A DNA stretch of 64,000 bases, from assembly GCA_022605955.1 (NCBI GenBank), contig JAKCOZ010000001.1, positions 74,034,520 through 74,098,519 on the forward strand. Reading direction: 5' to 3'. The notes below the pieces were generated by a model that was given only the letters and a program-made list of their open reading frames with translations, was not told the origin of the DNA and made no database searches. This document shows, one piece after another, positions 39,601-52,160 of the stretch. The position numbers and the translations under genes were made by a program. Position 1 is the first letter of the stretch. Each line of letters opens with the position of its first letter. The stretch is from Rallus limicola. Lineage: Eukaryota; Chordata; Aves; Gruiformes; Rallidae.

Positions 39601-39659
39601 TGCAGATTCCCACACTTATTACCCAAAATCCCACAGCTTGCTATTGGTTCTACCCTTGA
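30681..39659. other. Non-coding stretch, no gene recognised
   Basis: AT-rich DNA with homopolymer runs (notably G and A runs at 31,039-31,072), a T- and G-rich tract near 31,765-31,815 and short chance open frames on both strands. An inverted CCAAT box (gctattggttct) lies near 39,641 at the edge of the CpG island. Confidence 0.55.
31039..31072. repeat. Purine run (G tract then A tract)
   Basis: Uninterrupted purine strand of G10, AAA, GGGG and about 17 A; low complexity. Confidence 0.9.
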
Positions 39660-40365
39660 CCAAAGTACAGGGCCGAGGCAGCATGCCATCCCTTGGGAAA
39701 AGCCGATCACGTTCCTCCCGGCAAGCGGCTCCGGTTATTCTGGGATCGCAGTCGGGCTGGAATAAAGTCCCTTAACTTTTCTGAGAAGGCAAGAGCTCGC
39801 TCCCACCACCAGTGCCCGGGCCAGCCCGACCCGGGGGGGCGGCGGGGACGAGCGCGGCTGCGCACCCTGACCGGGAGATCGTTTCTTTTCCCCCCCTGCC
39901 CCGTTTGCTTTTTGAGGGGAAAGCGGCCGAAAACGAGTTGAACCGAGAGCCTTCAGCCCCTTCCACGGAGTCGCACTCCTGCTCCGGCACAAGCGAGGAA
40001 CATGCCCAGCGGACATATGTGCCCAGGCTCTTCCCGCTGCCCGCCTCCCCCGGTGCCGGTGCCCGCCGGGTGCCCCCCACCCCCGCGCCCCGCGGCTCCC
40101 CGGCTCGCCCCTGCGCGCCTCCCCGGCAGCGGCGCGGCGGCCGCCGCCGCTTTGCACTCACGCACGCACGCACGGAGAGGCAATTACAGTAATTTAAAGC
40201 TTCCTGTCCGCCGGCTCCGCCGGGATCCTGAGGGCTGAGCCATGCCCGGGCAGGGCGCGGAGCAGCGGCTCCCCCGCCACACACGCGCGGGCACCGCGGC
40301 CGGCCGGCCCGCCCCCGCCCGCCCCCAGCCCCAGCAGCACGAGGAGGAGGAGGAGGAAAGGAATG

Positions 40366-40379
40366 GGGGGGGGGGGGGC
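40366..40379. repeat. G run in the CpG island
   Basis: Uninterrupted run of about 13 G after a GAGGAG-rich stretch. It could form a quadruplex and is a likely site of sequencing length error. Confidence 0.85.
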
Positions 40380-40699
40380 GTGACAACTTGTGCCAAACTT
40401 CGGGAGGTGTGCGAGCGACCGGGAGGCAGTCGGGCCACGCTGACAGCTGGCCCCGCCGCCTCCCCCGCCCCGCCAGCGGCGCCCACCCTCCGTGCAGCCC
40501 CCGGCCGGGGCCGCCCGCCCCCGCCGCCCGGGGAGCCCCGCAGGGCGCGGAGCGCTCAGCGCCCGCCGGGGAGCAGCCGCCGGTGGCCGCTGCGAGGAAG
40601 AAAGTTAAAACGGTGGCGGTCGCGCACCTACCCGCTGTCTGTAACGTCTCCTCCGAGCGCGGGGTGCTAAGTGAGACATTGGCGGGGTGGGGACAGGCA

Positions 40700-41182
40700 G
40701 AGGTGCGGGGAGGGACCGGGAGATGGGTGTTTGGTGATCTCTTCCTTTCTCTGCCCCCTCCTTTCCCCCTTCCCCCTTCCCTCTGTCTCTCAAGGACGAG
40801 GTGAAATCCCTTTGCTGGTCATGAGGCGGCTTCAGAGACAAACAACACAATGCGAGTGCAAATAACAAAAGGGAAAAAAAAAAAACAAAACAAAACAGGA
40901 GAGGGAGACCGGGAACAATGGGGGAGGAGAGGCTCGCCTTGCCGCGCCGCGCCTGGCCGCCGCCGGCACCCCGGCAGGCAGGAGGAGGAGGAGGCGGAGG
41001 AGGAAGGCGAGGTGGCTGCAGCGGGAGGGGGCTGCGTTGGGAGTCGTGTCTCCCCCCCCCCACACCCCCTCCCCGGAGCGCCAGGGCAACCTCAGACCAG
41101 CCCCGACCTCCTCCCCGCCGGCTGCCGCCGCCCGCTCCACCGCGCACCGGGGCGGCCCTGCGCGGCGGCGGGGCGGCCAACG
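40700..41182 (+). other. Candidate first exon of a plus-strand gene
   Basis: The strongest plus-strand donor in the island is at 41,183 (CCAACG followed by GTAAGTGACG). Upstream lies GC-rich sequence with an ATG at 40,918 in a favourable context (A at -3, G at +4), open through the donor. The peptide is proline-, glycine- and arginine-rich with no family I can name, so the segment may equally be 5' untranslated. The 5' boundary is a guess; only the donor end is supported. No downstream exon could be tied to it within the window. Confidence 0.35.
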
Positions 41183-42839
41183 GTAAGTGACGCGCCCGCC
41201 GCCCCCGCGGAGCCCGCTAACGGCCATCGCCTCCGCTGCCGCCACCATCATCATCACCACCACCGTCCCTCGGGGCGCGGGGGGAGGCTGCCCGCTGTTT
41301 GAACGAGCGGTTCGAAGCGGCGGGGGCGCCGAGCCCTTTCCGCCTTGCGCTCCCCTACCCCCCCTCCCCAACCGCCTGGGAACTTCATCGAGCGGGGCTG
41401 TCGCGGGTCCCGGGGACGCCGCTACCGGATCCCTTCCCGAGAAGCAGTTCCCTTCCCGCTCTCCGCTAAGAGTAAACACCCGAGAGTTGCGTGTCCGTGG
41501 GCGTGTGCGTGTCCGCTGGCACCTCCTGCACTGGCAGCTCCCTCCCCCCCTTCGCTCCCGTGCGATCGCACACACTCACGCACAGCCCGTGGGGATGCCC
41601 GCCAGAGCCCCGGCAGCAGCCCCTCTCCTCAGCTCCCTCTCTTAATGTCCGGGACCCCCGGCAGGCAACAGCCCCCCACGCGTGAGCGGGAACCCCAGCG
41701 GGAAGCAGAACTTTGGGGGGTCCTGTCGTTTCCCCCCCCTCGCCCCCTTCCCCTCCGCGCTCTCCCCGGGGACCGGCGACGAGACGCCGCCCCGCGCTCC
41801 TCGGAACGCCGCGGCGGGCTTGAGGATCGCCGCTGTCAGCCCCCGAGATGGGGGGTCCCGCGAGTGCTGCGCGCAGCGGCGGGGTTACCTCAGCGGCGGG
41901 CGGCCTGCGGGCTCCCCGCCCGCCCGAGGTGGCCGCCGCGGGGCCGGCAAGGCTGCGGCTCTCCCTACGGCTGCCCGAAACCCGTTCCCGGGCGCGGAGG
42001 GGCCGGGGGAGCCCCACGCCGTGTCACCGCTCCCCCAGGAAGGCGAGCAGCGAGCGTTGCGCCTGGGTCCGCAGCCCTCCTCTGCCCCGGACCCCTCCGT
42101 TACCTCCTCCTCCTCCTCTCCGCCAGCACCCTCCCGCCGCTCCTCGGGTGAGCGCAGCCGTGTCCTGGGCTGGCCCCGCGGCCCAGCCGCCGCCAGCCCG
42201 CGGAGGGACCCGGCCGGCCACTCCCGGGGTTTCGCGCGTGGGTGGGGGGTAAGTGTGTGGGTGTGCGTGGGGTTGTGTTTTCCTCTCAGCCGCCGTGTTG
42301 TCTTTTTTTTGTTCTGCCTGTACTTAATACAGCTGCTCGGGGGCAAGACCGTGGGCTGGCGGGGTGCGACGCGCCCCGGTGCGCGCCCGCGGTGGCCGGA
42401 CGCGGGGCGGGGGGGAGAAAGAAGCGTCGCGATCCGCGGCCGCAAGCCCGGGGGCGGAGGAGCGGGCTGGCCGCCTCCGCCGCTGACAGAGCCACGCTCC
42501 GCGAGTAAGAGGAGATCTCCCTGGCTCTCCGTCCCTTGTTTACCGACGGGGTCTTTTATTTTTAATTGGGCGTTCGGTACACGTGCTCTAAGGAAGCGGT
42601 GAAGCCGGCTGGACGGGCTGGGAGCCGGGGAGTGGGAAACGCCAGAGCCGCGCACCCTGAGCCAAATTGTTCAAAGAAGAGCAAGTTCGGTTATTATTCA
42701 TCTCCACGAGGGAAGTCTTATCTTCTACAAATATTTGACACTGGGACAAGTCCAATAATTAACAAGAGCAATCAAACAATTTCACTGCCTTCCCGGGGAT
42801 TTAAAAAGTCATCATCTGGAATTCATGAGCATTACAACC

Positions 42840-42892
42840 TTTTTTTTTTTTTTTCCCTTTCTTTTTGTGTTTTTTTTTTTCTTTTTTTCTCC
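42840..42892. repeat. T-rich low-complexity tract
   Basis: Runs of 14 T and 10 T broken by C and G, just right of the CpG island. Confidence 0.85.
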
Positions 42893-45800
42893 ATTTCCCC
42901 TGCTTGGATGGATTACTGCATATGCGTGTGTGTCCCCATAAACGATTTTACCCTTTCATGCAAAAAGATGCAAACCATTAGCAGCACAGATAATACTCAC
43001 AGCTGCTGATTCAGTGAGATCTCAGACCTCTCCGTAGGAGTGGGGAGAGAGGGTGGTAACCCTGATGGGGAAAACTAAACAAAAAAAAAACAAAAAAAAA
43101 AGAAAAGAGATGGAGGAATGTTTCTTGGCTTTCACCCTACCTCTGTGGCAGGAACTCCCACAGGAGCCCTGTGGGTGGGATGGGAGCAGCGCAGATCTAA
43201 CACACCACTGCCTGGCACAGGGCTGGCCAGCACTGCCTAGATGCAAGCATCAGCCCTCCCAGTTGGCCCAGTAACCCCTCTTATCAGAGAAAAAGCCAGA
43301 TTGAGAGAAGAATGGGACTCCTGAACTCTGCAGCAGTGTTTCTGACCTGATGCAGGTTTGAGGTGCCAGGGAGCCAGCGTAGCTTTCAAGACCTGTTTGC
43401 TGCCTGGCTGCAGTGAGCCAAGCAGGCTCACTGGGTCCATGGGCCAGTTGTATGGAAAAAAAAAACCAACCCAACCCAACAGAAACCACCCAAACTTCCT
43501 TCATCTGGATCCATTTCAGACATTTGAAAAAACTGCCTGCATGCCGAATACCATAGTTCACCCTACCCTGCCCCAGGGAACAGATTCTGCTCAAGTTGTC
43601 ATACTGGTCATCAGGAGTCACAAGTCCTCTGCCCCCACCCCCTCATGCAAACCCCACTTCTGGTGGCTGGCAACCCCCTGTGCTGACATGGATAACGAAG
43701 TGTCTTGAGCATGTAGCTCTGCTGTATCTCAGGTAATGTTCAGCCTAGGGACCTACAGCCAGACTTCTTTGGGTTAGGCTGGCAGGGGTATGTGTGATCT
43801 CCCCACATCTTTCAGAGCTCTATTCTGTTGACAAAATTCCCACCCATTTCTTTTCCACAAGCACCCTCCCCCCACCCCCCTCCACACACACATACACCCC
43901 CTCCCCTTCACTTCTTGTTCTACCCCAGCTCCTCCTTACAATGGCGGTGAAGTTCCTTGCAGTTCCACACAAGAAAGGAATTAGGGTGGTTGGGTCCAAA
44001 ACTAATCTGAGGCAAAGAGGAAAAAGCCAAATGCGGGTGCATTTTATTTTAGATCAAAAGCACAATGGTGTGAGATGGTATTATGCTCTCCACAGGAGCT
44101 GTATTTACCTACTTCTACAATAGGATTAAGGTGTTCGGTGGAAAAGGGAAAAAAAAAAAGGTGGAAAAGGGGAAAAAAAGTGCTCCATTGGACTGGCAGT
44201 AGCTGTGTTTGCGGTTTCCTTAAACAAGGAGGACTTTTCATCCCTCGAGGTCTTGATCATCCTATTTCCAAACACTTAATTAAACTACAATAATTGTGAA
44301 TGCCAATAATAAATAACGTAATTGTTACTATATATAACTGAGGATTTGTTCTGCGCTTCTTTTTTTTTTAATTATTATTTAAAGGAAGAATGTTCTGCAT
44401 TGACTCATTTCAAAAGTTTCAGTCAACCAAATGCTTTTTGGTGGAACCTAAAGACATCTTATGCATATCTGAGAGCACAGGATGTTGGATGTTAGCACAC
44501 ACGGGCTGGACACAGCTGGGAGCACAGCTTCAAGCCCCTTTTCCATCCTGAATAACTAAAGAAAGCACAAATGAGAATTTTTCTGGCGCAGCTTAACTGA
44601 AGAAAGGTAGGCTACAGTGCAGAGCTTGCTGCCTTTTTAAAATTTGAAATTTCCAAAGCTCTGGCTCACTTTTAGTTTCCCAGCACCCAGGGAAGCAGGG
44701 TTCCAGTCTGGTACTGTTCTGAGTTCATGGAATAGGACTGTGTGTCAGTGAAAGGCATCACCCATCTTTACAGTGAGCAGCGTACACCTCATTCTGGGCA
44801 TACTCAGGGAAGGTGGTTTATACAGAGGTCCGCTGTCACTAAATTGCCCCTACTCTTGTACCGCTAAGTTCAACAACTATGTTTTTAGGCACGACTCTGT
44901 AAGGGAAAAAACCTGTGGGTAGATCTCTCTACCTTTACAGAGCCAATCTGTCTTCAGTTCTCTCTGACTTCATCCCTTTACTTCCACTCTTACCAAGCTA
45001 CTGCATGCACCTTCTTGCCTCATCCTCCCTAGAAAGCCCAGTGAACTCCGGTTTTTGAGTACACCAAGCCCTGGTGCACTCATGTTCACAGAAGCTGGTG
45101 TACAGCACTACCTTTCTCATATAGAAACAGTTTATTACCACCTTTCAGAGGCATGACGGCACTGAAGAACAAAGCCCGCGTCCCGTAAAACAACATTATC
45201 TCTGTGCCAAGGTAATGCAGTTACTGAGGTACTGCGATAACCTTAGAGCCATATCAAAATGAAGAAACCACTTAGGAACTTACAAACATCTGTTTTCATA
45301 TCAGAGTGCATCAGCACAAGATCACCCTTACGTGGTCCTCATCAGTCAATGTATTGCTCTCATCTTTTACGTTCAGCATGGCTTATCTGCTTCTCCATAA
45401 TAACATCAGGGTGATACTTGCACTGATTTCTGTTAGCAGGGAAGAGCTTCTGTTACTTAAATTGAAGTAACCTGCTTCTACGCAGGTCTCATCTCCTTTC
45501 CCCCAGAGGCAACAGAGAATCCCAGCTATGATATTACAGACAGATATCTGAGTGACTTCTAAGGGAACATAAAGCATGCTGCTGTTGGGTCCCTGAACAG
45601 GGCGCTCTATCCCCTTTCTTGTTTGTGCCTCAAACTAAACGCTAGACCTGTGTTTCAGCAGGGTAACTGATGGCCTTAAATGCAGTCTGGGTCCCACATT
45701 TAGGTCCTTAACTAAATAAGGAGTGTATTTATTTTTAGTAGAAGGTGGGTACAAAATCTGAAACAGGAAATGTTGATTAAATTAAATGCTGATTAGGTGT

Positions 45801-48696
45801 TCTGTAATCTAAACTATTGCAGGAATACAGAATGATGAAAAGAAAAGGAAGCCAGATGAAAAGTTAAGAGACTTGCTTTTAGTTGTCCATGCTGAGCAAA
45901 TATTAAATGTTACAAGAATGTGTAAACAGCTTTCAGTTTCAATAATGGATTAAAGGTCCAAGCAACACTCATCTATCATGCTACCATTAGTAACTCTTGG
46001 ATTTCAATTAGATTACTCACATATATAAAAATAAGCATAATCTATCAGGACACACGGATGAATAAAGACAGTCACAAGGATGGATTTAAGAAGCAGGCTG
46101 GAACTTCATTAACACAATATTTTCACATGTCAAGCAGTTAAGTGGGCCCAGTGCAAGGATTACAAAGTTACAGTTTAGGGCAGATCCTCCCTAATCTCTC
46201 TCTTAGAAGGAGCTCACATCTGAAGCCCAGCCCTCAGCCCTTCCCCAAGAAAAGGAAGGAGGACCAAAACTGCAAACCACTTTGTTTATGTTTGCTTCTT
46301 TTGTCGGCAGGAATCCAATCACAAAGTTCCATGTTTCTTTTAAATTTCAGCCTTAGCCCACACTGGACATTATCACAGAATTTCCGTAACTGTGAACCGA
46401 TGAACAAATATATATTCTCTTATATTCCATTTCCACATCCAACTTTTCAGCCTATCCATGATTCCATGCTGCTCAAAGACTGCAAAAACATTTCATTCCT
46501 CTCCCAACTCTACTCTAAACGAAGAACATACCTTTCTTGATACCAGAATACCTGCTCAAGTGATGGCATCCTAAGACCATGGTTTCTATGCTGTAACAGG
46601 GAGGCAGAAGGAGGGAGAAGAAACACTGTAGCCTAAGGCAGAGACACACGCACCCTACCCCCACCCCCAAACCCTAGCTTCACTTATGTGCCTACCAAAA
46701 GCCAGAGAACCAGTCAAGGGTCACAGCTGGCAGTCTCATGCATATATTCTGGCTGTCCCCTTTCTTGCTTGGCTGTTTACCCCACCACCAGGTTAATTAA
46801 TCGTGTTTTCCTTGGAGCCTCCACTGGAGGTGGAGGAAGCACTTGCGGGATGAGGAACCATGTGGTGATGCTTACTTACCTATGGAGACCACTAGGAAAG
46901 TGTCTTGCATGGCTCAGTGGGGGTCACTTAGGACTAATTAGTCAGGACAGACCATGGGGACAGCCTAAGTGTGGTACTTCCAGACCCACAAGTAATCCAG
47001 GTATGTCAGCATGGCGCAACACAGCGCGCAGCGTGCACATAAAGTCAAGGAAAGACTGCGATGTAAAGTTTTCTAAGTGATCTGGAGGGTTTGGGGGCTC
47101 TGTGAGTTGAAGAAATTGTTGTGGCTCAGGTGGCAAGGAGTTTTCCAAAAGCAGGTGTCTTTCATTTTGTTAAATTGAGCCCCATTTTCTAAAACCGGTG
47201 ATGGACTGAAAAAGGGAAGTAATCAAAATCATCTGCGACTTCTGAAAATAGAGGCCAGTTCCTGTGAGTAAGTTTTTAGCAGGACTGAGCACTTAGTGCC
47301 TTATCAGCAGCACAGGAACAGGGATTTGTATATACTGTTTGATTAAGATTAGTATCTTTGCAGTGCTCCTTCGGTGAAAACAAAAGAAAAGAAAAAAAGA
47401 TGCTGTTAAGGGGCAGAAAAAATGACTCAATTTCCCATCACTGCTGAAAGTCTCTAATTTTTTAATATAACCAACCCGTGCGCTGCGAGATAGAGCACTT
47501 CTTAATATATTTGGGTGCAGCAATTAATATTGAAATAAATTGGTGGGGAGAACCATGTGAGCCTGTTTAAAATTTAGCACAGTTGCTGTAGCTATATCAT
47601 CCAACATGTACACAGGAAGCAGGACCCACAAGAAAAGCAAACAAACCCGACTGAACAAAAAATCAAGTGAAGAAGTGGCCAAATCCCCCAGCCAAAGTTA
47701 CTGTTTCTTACAAGAAATTTTGCTCTGTTAATTTGCAGTCTTTGTCTGAAAAAATGCTAGAGCCTGTACAGGTTTTGCCTCAACTTTTTTCATGTAAAAC
47801 TGTTTTCTTGCACTACCATCTTCTGCAGAGTAGCCTGGCTCCTAATATCAGCAAATTACTATCATAAAAACAAAGAGGAGAGGAGGTTGCAACGCAATGA
47901 GATGTCATCTGTATTTGTAGCGGGGCAATCACAGATTTAAAATTGGCATTGGGGCTCCTTTTCTGACGTGATTGCTAGGTTAGGAAAACACCACTTTAAA
48001 CCAACTAGCGACGTCGGGCTTTCTGAAGAAAGGCTTGGTTAGGCTTAGCACTCATCCTGGTCTGTGTTTTGACTACCGACAGGTTTTTAAACGTGTGCCG
48101 GTTCTGCTGCTCTGTGAGCATCCTCTAGCCATGCGCGTAAGATGACTGAAGGCTCGGAAGATGACTGTCTACAAGGCTCGTAGACCCTTGTATTTGATGC
48201 TTAAAGAAAGTAAAAAAGGGTCTCACAGTTCTAAACAGATGAAATTCTCTTAGGAACCTCTAGCCTGCTTTCACCCCAGACACCTGCTTGCGTGGCTGAG
48301 GGTATGCACTGGAGGATAAGCAGCGCAAAATATTTTCTATTCGGCTTTTACAGCGTGTAGGCATTCAGGCTGTTCACTACAAATGACTGCACAAGGTGAG
48401 AGGCACTGGAGAATCAGGCCCCAAAGATTTTCTATACTGGATCAGATCACTGGTGCATTAAGTGTGTCACCTCACAGCTGGATGCTCCAAAATGAACCTA
48501 GCTATCTGCATAGTACTGTGGGAACTACTCTGGCAGTCAGGTTGCATCCAGGAGAGGAGACGGGGTTTTGTCTCTGATTTTCTTAGCCTTCCTAATCAGA
48601 ACTGTCCCCACTTGTGATAAAATTGTGATCAGACTGGTTAAACAGGAGTATCTGACTCTTGTTGTGAAACGGGATATAAGACATGGCATTAGATAT

Positions 48697-48740
48697 TATA
48701 AATAATAGCATGAAGGAATATAAATAATAGCATGATGGAA
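48697..48740. repeat. 22-bp tandem duplication
   Basis: Two adjacent copies of tataaataatagcatg(a/t)ggaa, differing at one base. Confidence 0.95.
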
Positions 48741-51524
48741 GAAACCCCGACAAACCCAAACACATTGCTTTCTCACTATTTTCATATGCTGCTGGAGTAC
48801 AGGAAAATAGTCCACTGTATAAGAAACACATAATAATTATGCCATAATTTACATCACGGTATTTTACACTGCAGAGCTATTTTGTGGAACTTTACGGCTT
48901 TATATAATGATCCATTTAAGTCAGAAATGTAACTTAATATTACATAAACAATAATTATATACAATATGCAAATATCATCTAGCTATAGGACGTGCCAGAT
49001 ATCAGCAACACAAAGTAGCAAACATACATAAACACACAAAGCTGTCTAAGTCTTTTGGAGGTTTCACATGCTGAACCGCAGTGAGAATTGGATCGCAGCT
49101 CAGCAAGTCAAAGGCATGTATATTCCTAAAACATTTCAACATGCTGATTTCAGCATCCAAAAAAATCCAAAGCTCACTCACTCTGCAGAAAAGCAAAACT
49201 TCTAGTGCACATGTTAACTACATCGATCCTAACTGTCACGTAAGTGATGCAACCATTCAAAAAGCAATTACATACCTGCTATCTGACTGAAAGTCAATGG
49301 CACGTATATGTGTCCCTAAATAGCTTCTGTGGTGCTCAGTTTCAGTCACCAAAATAAATAAATAAAATTAAAAAGAGAATGTATGTGCATACAGTCACAA
49401 AACCCCCCACCCCTTATGCTACTGTTTTTTATCCTGTTTTACAAAAAAGTTTAATTTCAACAAAATTTTTAAACATACGCCATATGACTGATGACCCGGC
49501 TTCCCTAATTCACATCACAGCACAGGAAACTTTTCAAGGAGAACATCCCACCATCTATGCAATCTTAGTCCTTCTGACTTAAGTCCTTGAGACTTGATCG
49601 CAAATCTTTTGCCAAAAAATGAAGGTTATTCAGGAAAGTCTTTTTTAGTCTTTTTGGTTTTTTTGATTCCCACAGAAGTGCTTCTCTCCAGACGAAACGA
49701 AACAGAGAGATGAGTAAACAAATGATCTACTTCTGAAAATATTAATGTGAAAATGTGTTGTGGATAAACTTGAAATTTCACTAATAAAACCAATAGTCTT
49801 TGGTTTGAATTGGTTTAAAAGGGATTATTTTTTCTTCTCCATCATGTAATTGGAATGCCTGATTGTGTGTGATCTTCTGTAGCTAAAGAGCCCAGAACCC
49901 TAGCACAGGACTGTCCCAGCATTCGCTGGAACAAAAGAGGAGCTTCTGGGCAGCGAAACTCAAGGTGTAGCCACCCCGTTGGCACCAGTTTTGGCCACTG
50001 TTCAGAAGAGCCAAAGCAGGAAAGAGACAGGACGGGGGAAGGCAGGCTGTAAGGATGGAATCAGGACAGAAACCAAAATGAAGTGGTTTCCTAGAAACTG
50101 CAGAAATCGATGTATTATGCAAGTAAAAACATTCTTACAGAACTCTGGTCAGACCGATTTGGGTGCTCTGAATTAGTTGAGTCGTGTGGTTTTTTTGGGT
50201 GGTTTTAGCTGTGTGGTTTTATGGGTTTGTTTGGGGTTGGGTATTTTTTTTGTCTTTTAACTGACTTCAAAACAAACTGAAAAGTTTGTGAAAAACAGGC
50301 GGCCTCTAGTATGGACTTTTGTTCAGAACCCCCCCACACCCTACAATAAAACTCTATTGTATTCATCCTCCAAGCCAGAAGCAGGGCTGGTATTTGTAAA
50401 CCCAGAGCAGGGATTAGGAGCCAGGCTTGCAGACAAAGAACAAATCCGAGAGTTCACAGCAAGGACTCTCCAACTATAATATTCCTGAAGTCCTTCTCAC
50501 CCAGACACCAGCTGTTTATATCTGGAATTTTCTTTTCTCAGATTCTTACTGATACTTTAGTAATAAACCCCTTCATGCAGCTGATAATTTAAATTTCCTT
50601 CTCGGGCAAGGAAGTTTTTCAAAGACAAAACTGACTGTGAGGTAACTAGTAGCCATAAAGAAGCAGAGACTGAACTTTAACAGAGGAAAAAAAAGGGTCA
50701 GCAACTGGTCTATGACAAGAGGCACTGTGGAAGACTCACAGGAGCCCTAAACAGTACCAGTTGTGAAGCAACAAGCTTTTCACACTGCTTTATGGTAGTT
50801 ACACCGCTCCTGGACTTTTGGGGCTTTGAAAGGCTCACTGGTTTCAAGATAAATAATTAGTATTTCGTTTCTAGCAGGTAATGCTGTTTGACTCAGGAAG
50901 CGTTAGCATCTCTTGAAGCACTCTGGAGCTTTTCCTGTTTCAACTTCGTTTGTTCAGAGTCTTAGTTAGCTGTCTCATAGTTGGGATGGCATTGAGAAGG
51001 ACGCACCATCCTACCCTCTGTGTTACCTTCCTCTGCAACCTGTTTTACCCCCCTCACCCGCTGTTTCTCTAAAAAGCAGCTTATTGGTGAGTGGTGGGAT
51101 TACTGTTTCTGCAGTGGCACAGCTCATCAGAGTAGAAGGCACATAGATGAACAGTATTTTTGTAGTGAAAGACTTTTTTCGGCAGATTTATTTGACAGAG
51201 GTAGTAAGCACGATCCTGCTTGTTCCTGTAATGCACAAGCTCACTTTCTCGCTCCTCCTGGCCTAATCCATTCCTTGACAATCAGTGCCCAGCCAGCGGT
51301 TGCGGATGCATGTGTCCGTATGAGGCAACAAGTGTGCAACAGAGAGCTGGAGTTCACCCTGGTCTGTGAAGCATGTGAGCATCCTATGACTGAAAATATG
51401 CTCCCTTGCATAATCCTGAGATTAGCAAATTTCTAGTAAAAGATGTCAGACAGAAATGGGAGGAGAAAAAAACCCTTAAGGTAAGCACAGAGGAAAGCCC
51501 AGCGCAGGAAAGGAGCAGGATTCG

Positions 51525-51640
51525 TGGCCAGTTACAGCTGCATCTCTGTCACTGATTCCTGTGTGACCTGGAGTGAAGCATGTCAGCTCCTCTCGCTTCA
51601 AAATCCCTTCTCTGAAAAATGAGAACGGAAGTAGGTGAAG
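51525..51640 (+). mobile_element. MIR-like SINE fragment, sense
   Basis: The order 'ctgtcactgattcctgtgtg', 'acctggagtgaagcatgtca', 'gctcctctcgcttcaaaatc' and 'tctgaaaaatgagaa' tracks the MIR consensus (tgctgtgtgacc, ttgggcaagtcac, cctctctgg, ctgtaaaatgg). It is one of the better MIR matches here. Confidence 0.5.
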
Positions 51641-51939
51641 CTATTTTAAAGATCCTTGGCTGGTTAGAAGATGCATTGTATGAGTGCCAATTGATTATAA
51701 GCAACTTCTGACAGATAAGGGAGGGAAGGGTAGCAGATCAAAACCCACACTCCTCTCAAACCATAGCATTCATGCAAGTCGTCGCTGGCTGAAAGCAATT
51801 ATCGCCCTGGCAGCTGTGTTCCGCGGATGCGCATTCGTGCAGGCAAGGCAGCTAAAAACCTCTAACTGGGCCTTCCCCAGCTCTGCTGCTCACCACTGGT
51901 GGTTCACACTCTGAAAGGGGAAGTCTCCAGGCGTGCCCC

Positions 51940-52160
51940 TGTGTGGATATTAGGAAAAATTTCTTCACCAAAAGACTGGTGAAGCATTGGAATGTGCTGC
52001 CCAGGGAGGTGGGGGAATCACCATCCCTGGGGCTGTTCAAACAACACGTATACGTGGGGCTTCAGGAGATGGTTCAGAGGTTATGATGGTATAGGGCTGA
52101 TGGTTGGTCTTGGTGATCTTGAAGGTCTTTTCCAACCTTGATGATTTCATGATTCTGTGA
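51940..52160 (+). mobile_element. CR1 LINE 3' end, sense orientation
   Basis: 5'-truncated CR1. It starts in 'ggatattaggaaaaatttct', passes through 'gtgctgcccagggagg' and 'aatcaccatccctgg', and ends with 'gatcttgaaggtcttttcca' and 'accttgatgatttcatgatt' followed by ctgtga. It is well preserved but far too short to be active. Confidence 0.93.

Larger units (their letters stand above)
39660..42660. promoter_or_regulatory. CpG island, probable (possibly bidirectional) promoter
   Basis: About 3 kb of very GC-rich, CpG-dense DNA stands out sharply from the AT-rich flanks. It carries many GC boxes (GGGCGG, CCGCCC) and an inverted CCAAT next to a GC box (acattggcggggtgggg, 40,677-40,693). Several donor-like sites are present. 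On the plus strand they are GTAAGT at 41,183 (after GGCCAACG), GTGAGC at 42,148 and GTAAGT at 42,249. On the minus strand they are GTAGGT at 40,631 (after ACAGCGG), GTGAGT at 40,161 and GTAACC at 41,888 (after GCTGAG). Donors on both strands fit a divergent promoter. Long open frames on both strands (up to 306 codons) are due to GC bias and have proline-, arginine- and glycine-rich composition without recognisable domains. This is the only strong promoter candidate in the window. Confidence 0.85.
42661..51500. other. Non-coding stretch right of the CpG island
   Basis: The first part (42,840-42,892) is a T-rich tract, then ordinary AT-rich DNA. Open frames of up to about 130 codons (46,142-46,540 and 46,688-47,080, plus) lack any recognisable domain and have no good exon borders. 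It could be the first intron of a plus-strand gene or intergenic DNA. Confidence 0.5.

Noticed and set aside
41682..42602. 306-codon plus-strand open frame and other long frames (for example minus 41,885-42,655 and 40,832-41,575) in the CpG island
   Set aside because: Stop codons are rare in GC-rich DNA, and long frames overlap on both strands. The peptides are Pro/Arg/Gly-rich with no domain, so they are treated as compositional artefacts.
46142..47080. Plus-strand open frames of 132 and 130 codons
   Set aside because: No domain, no exon borders, and composition like surrounding non-coding DNA.
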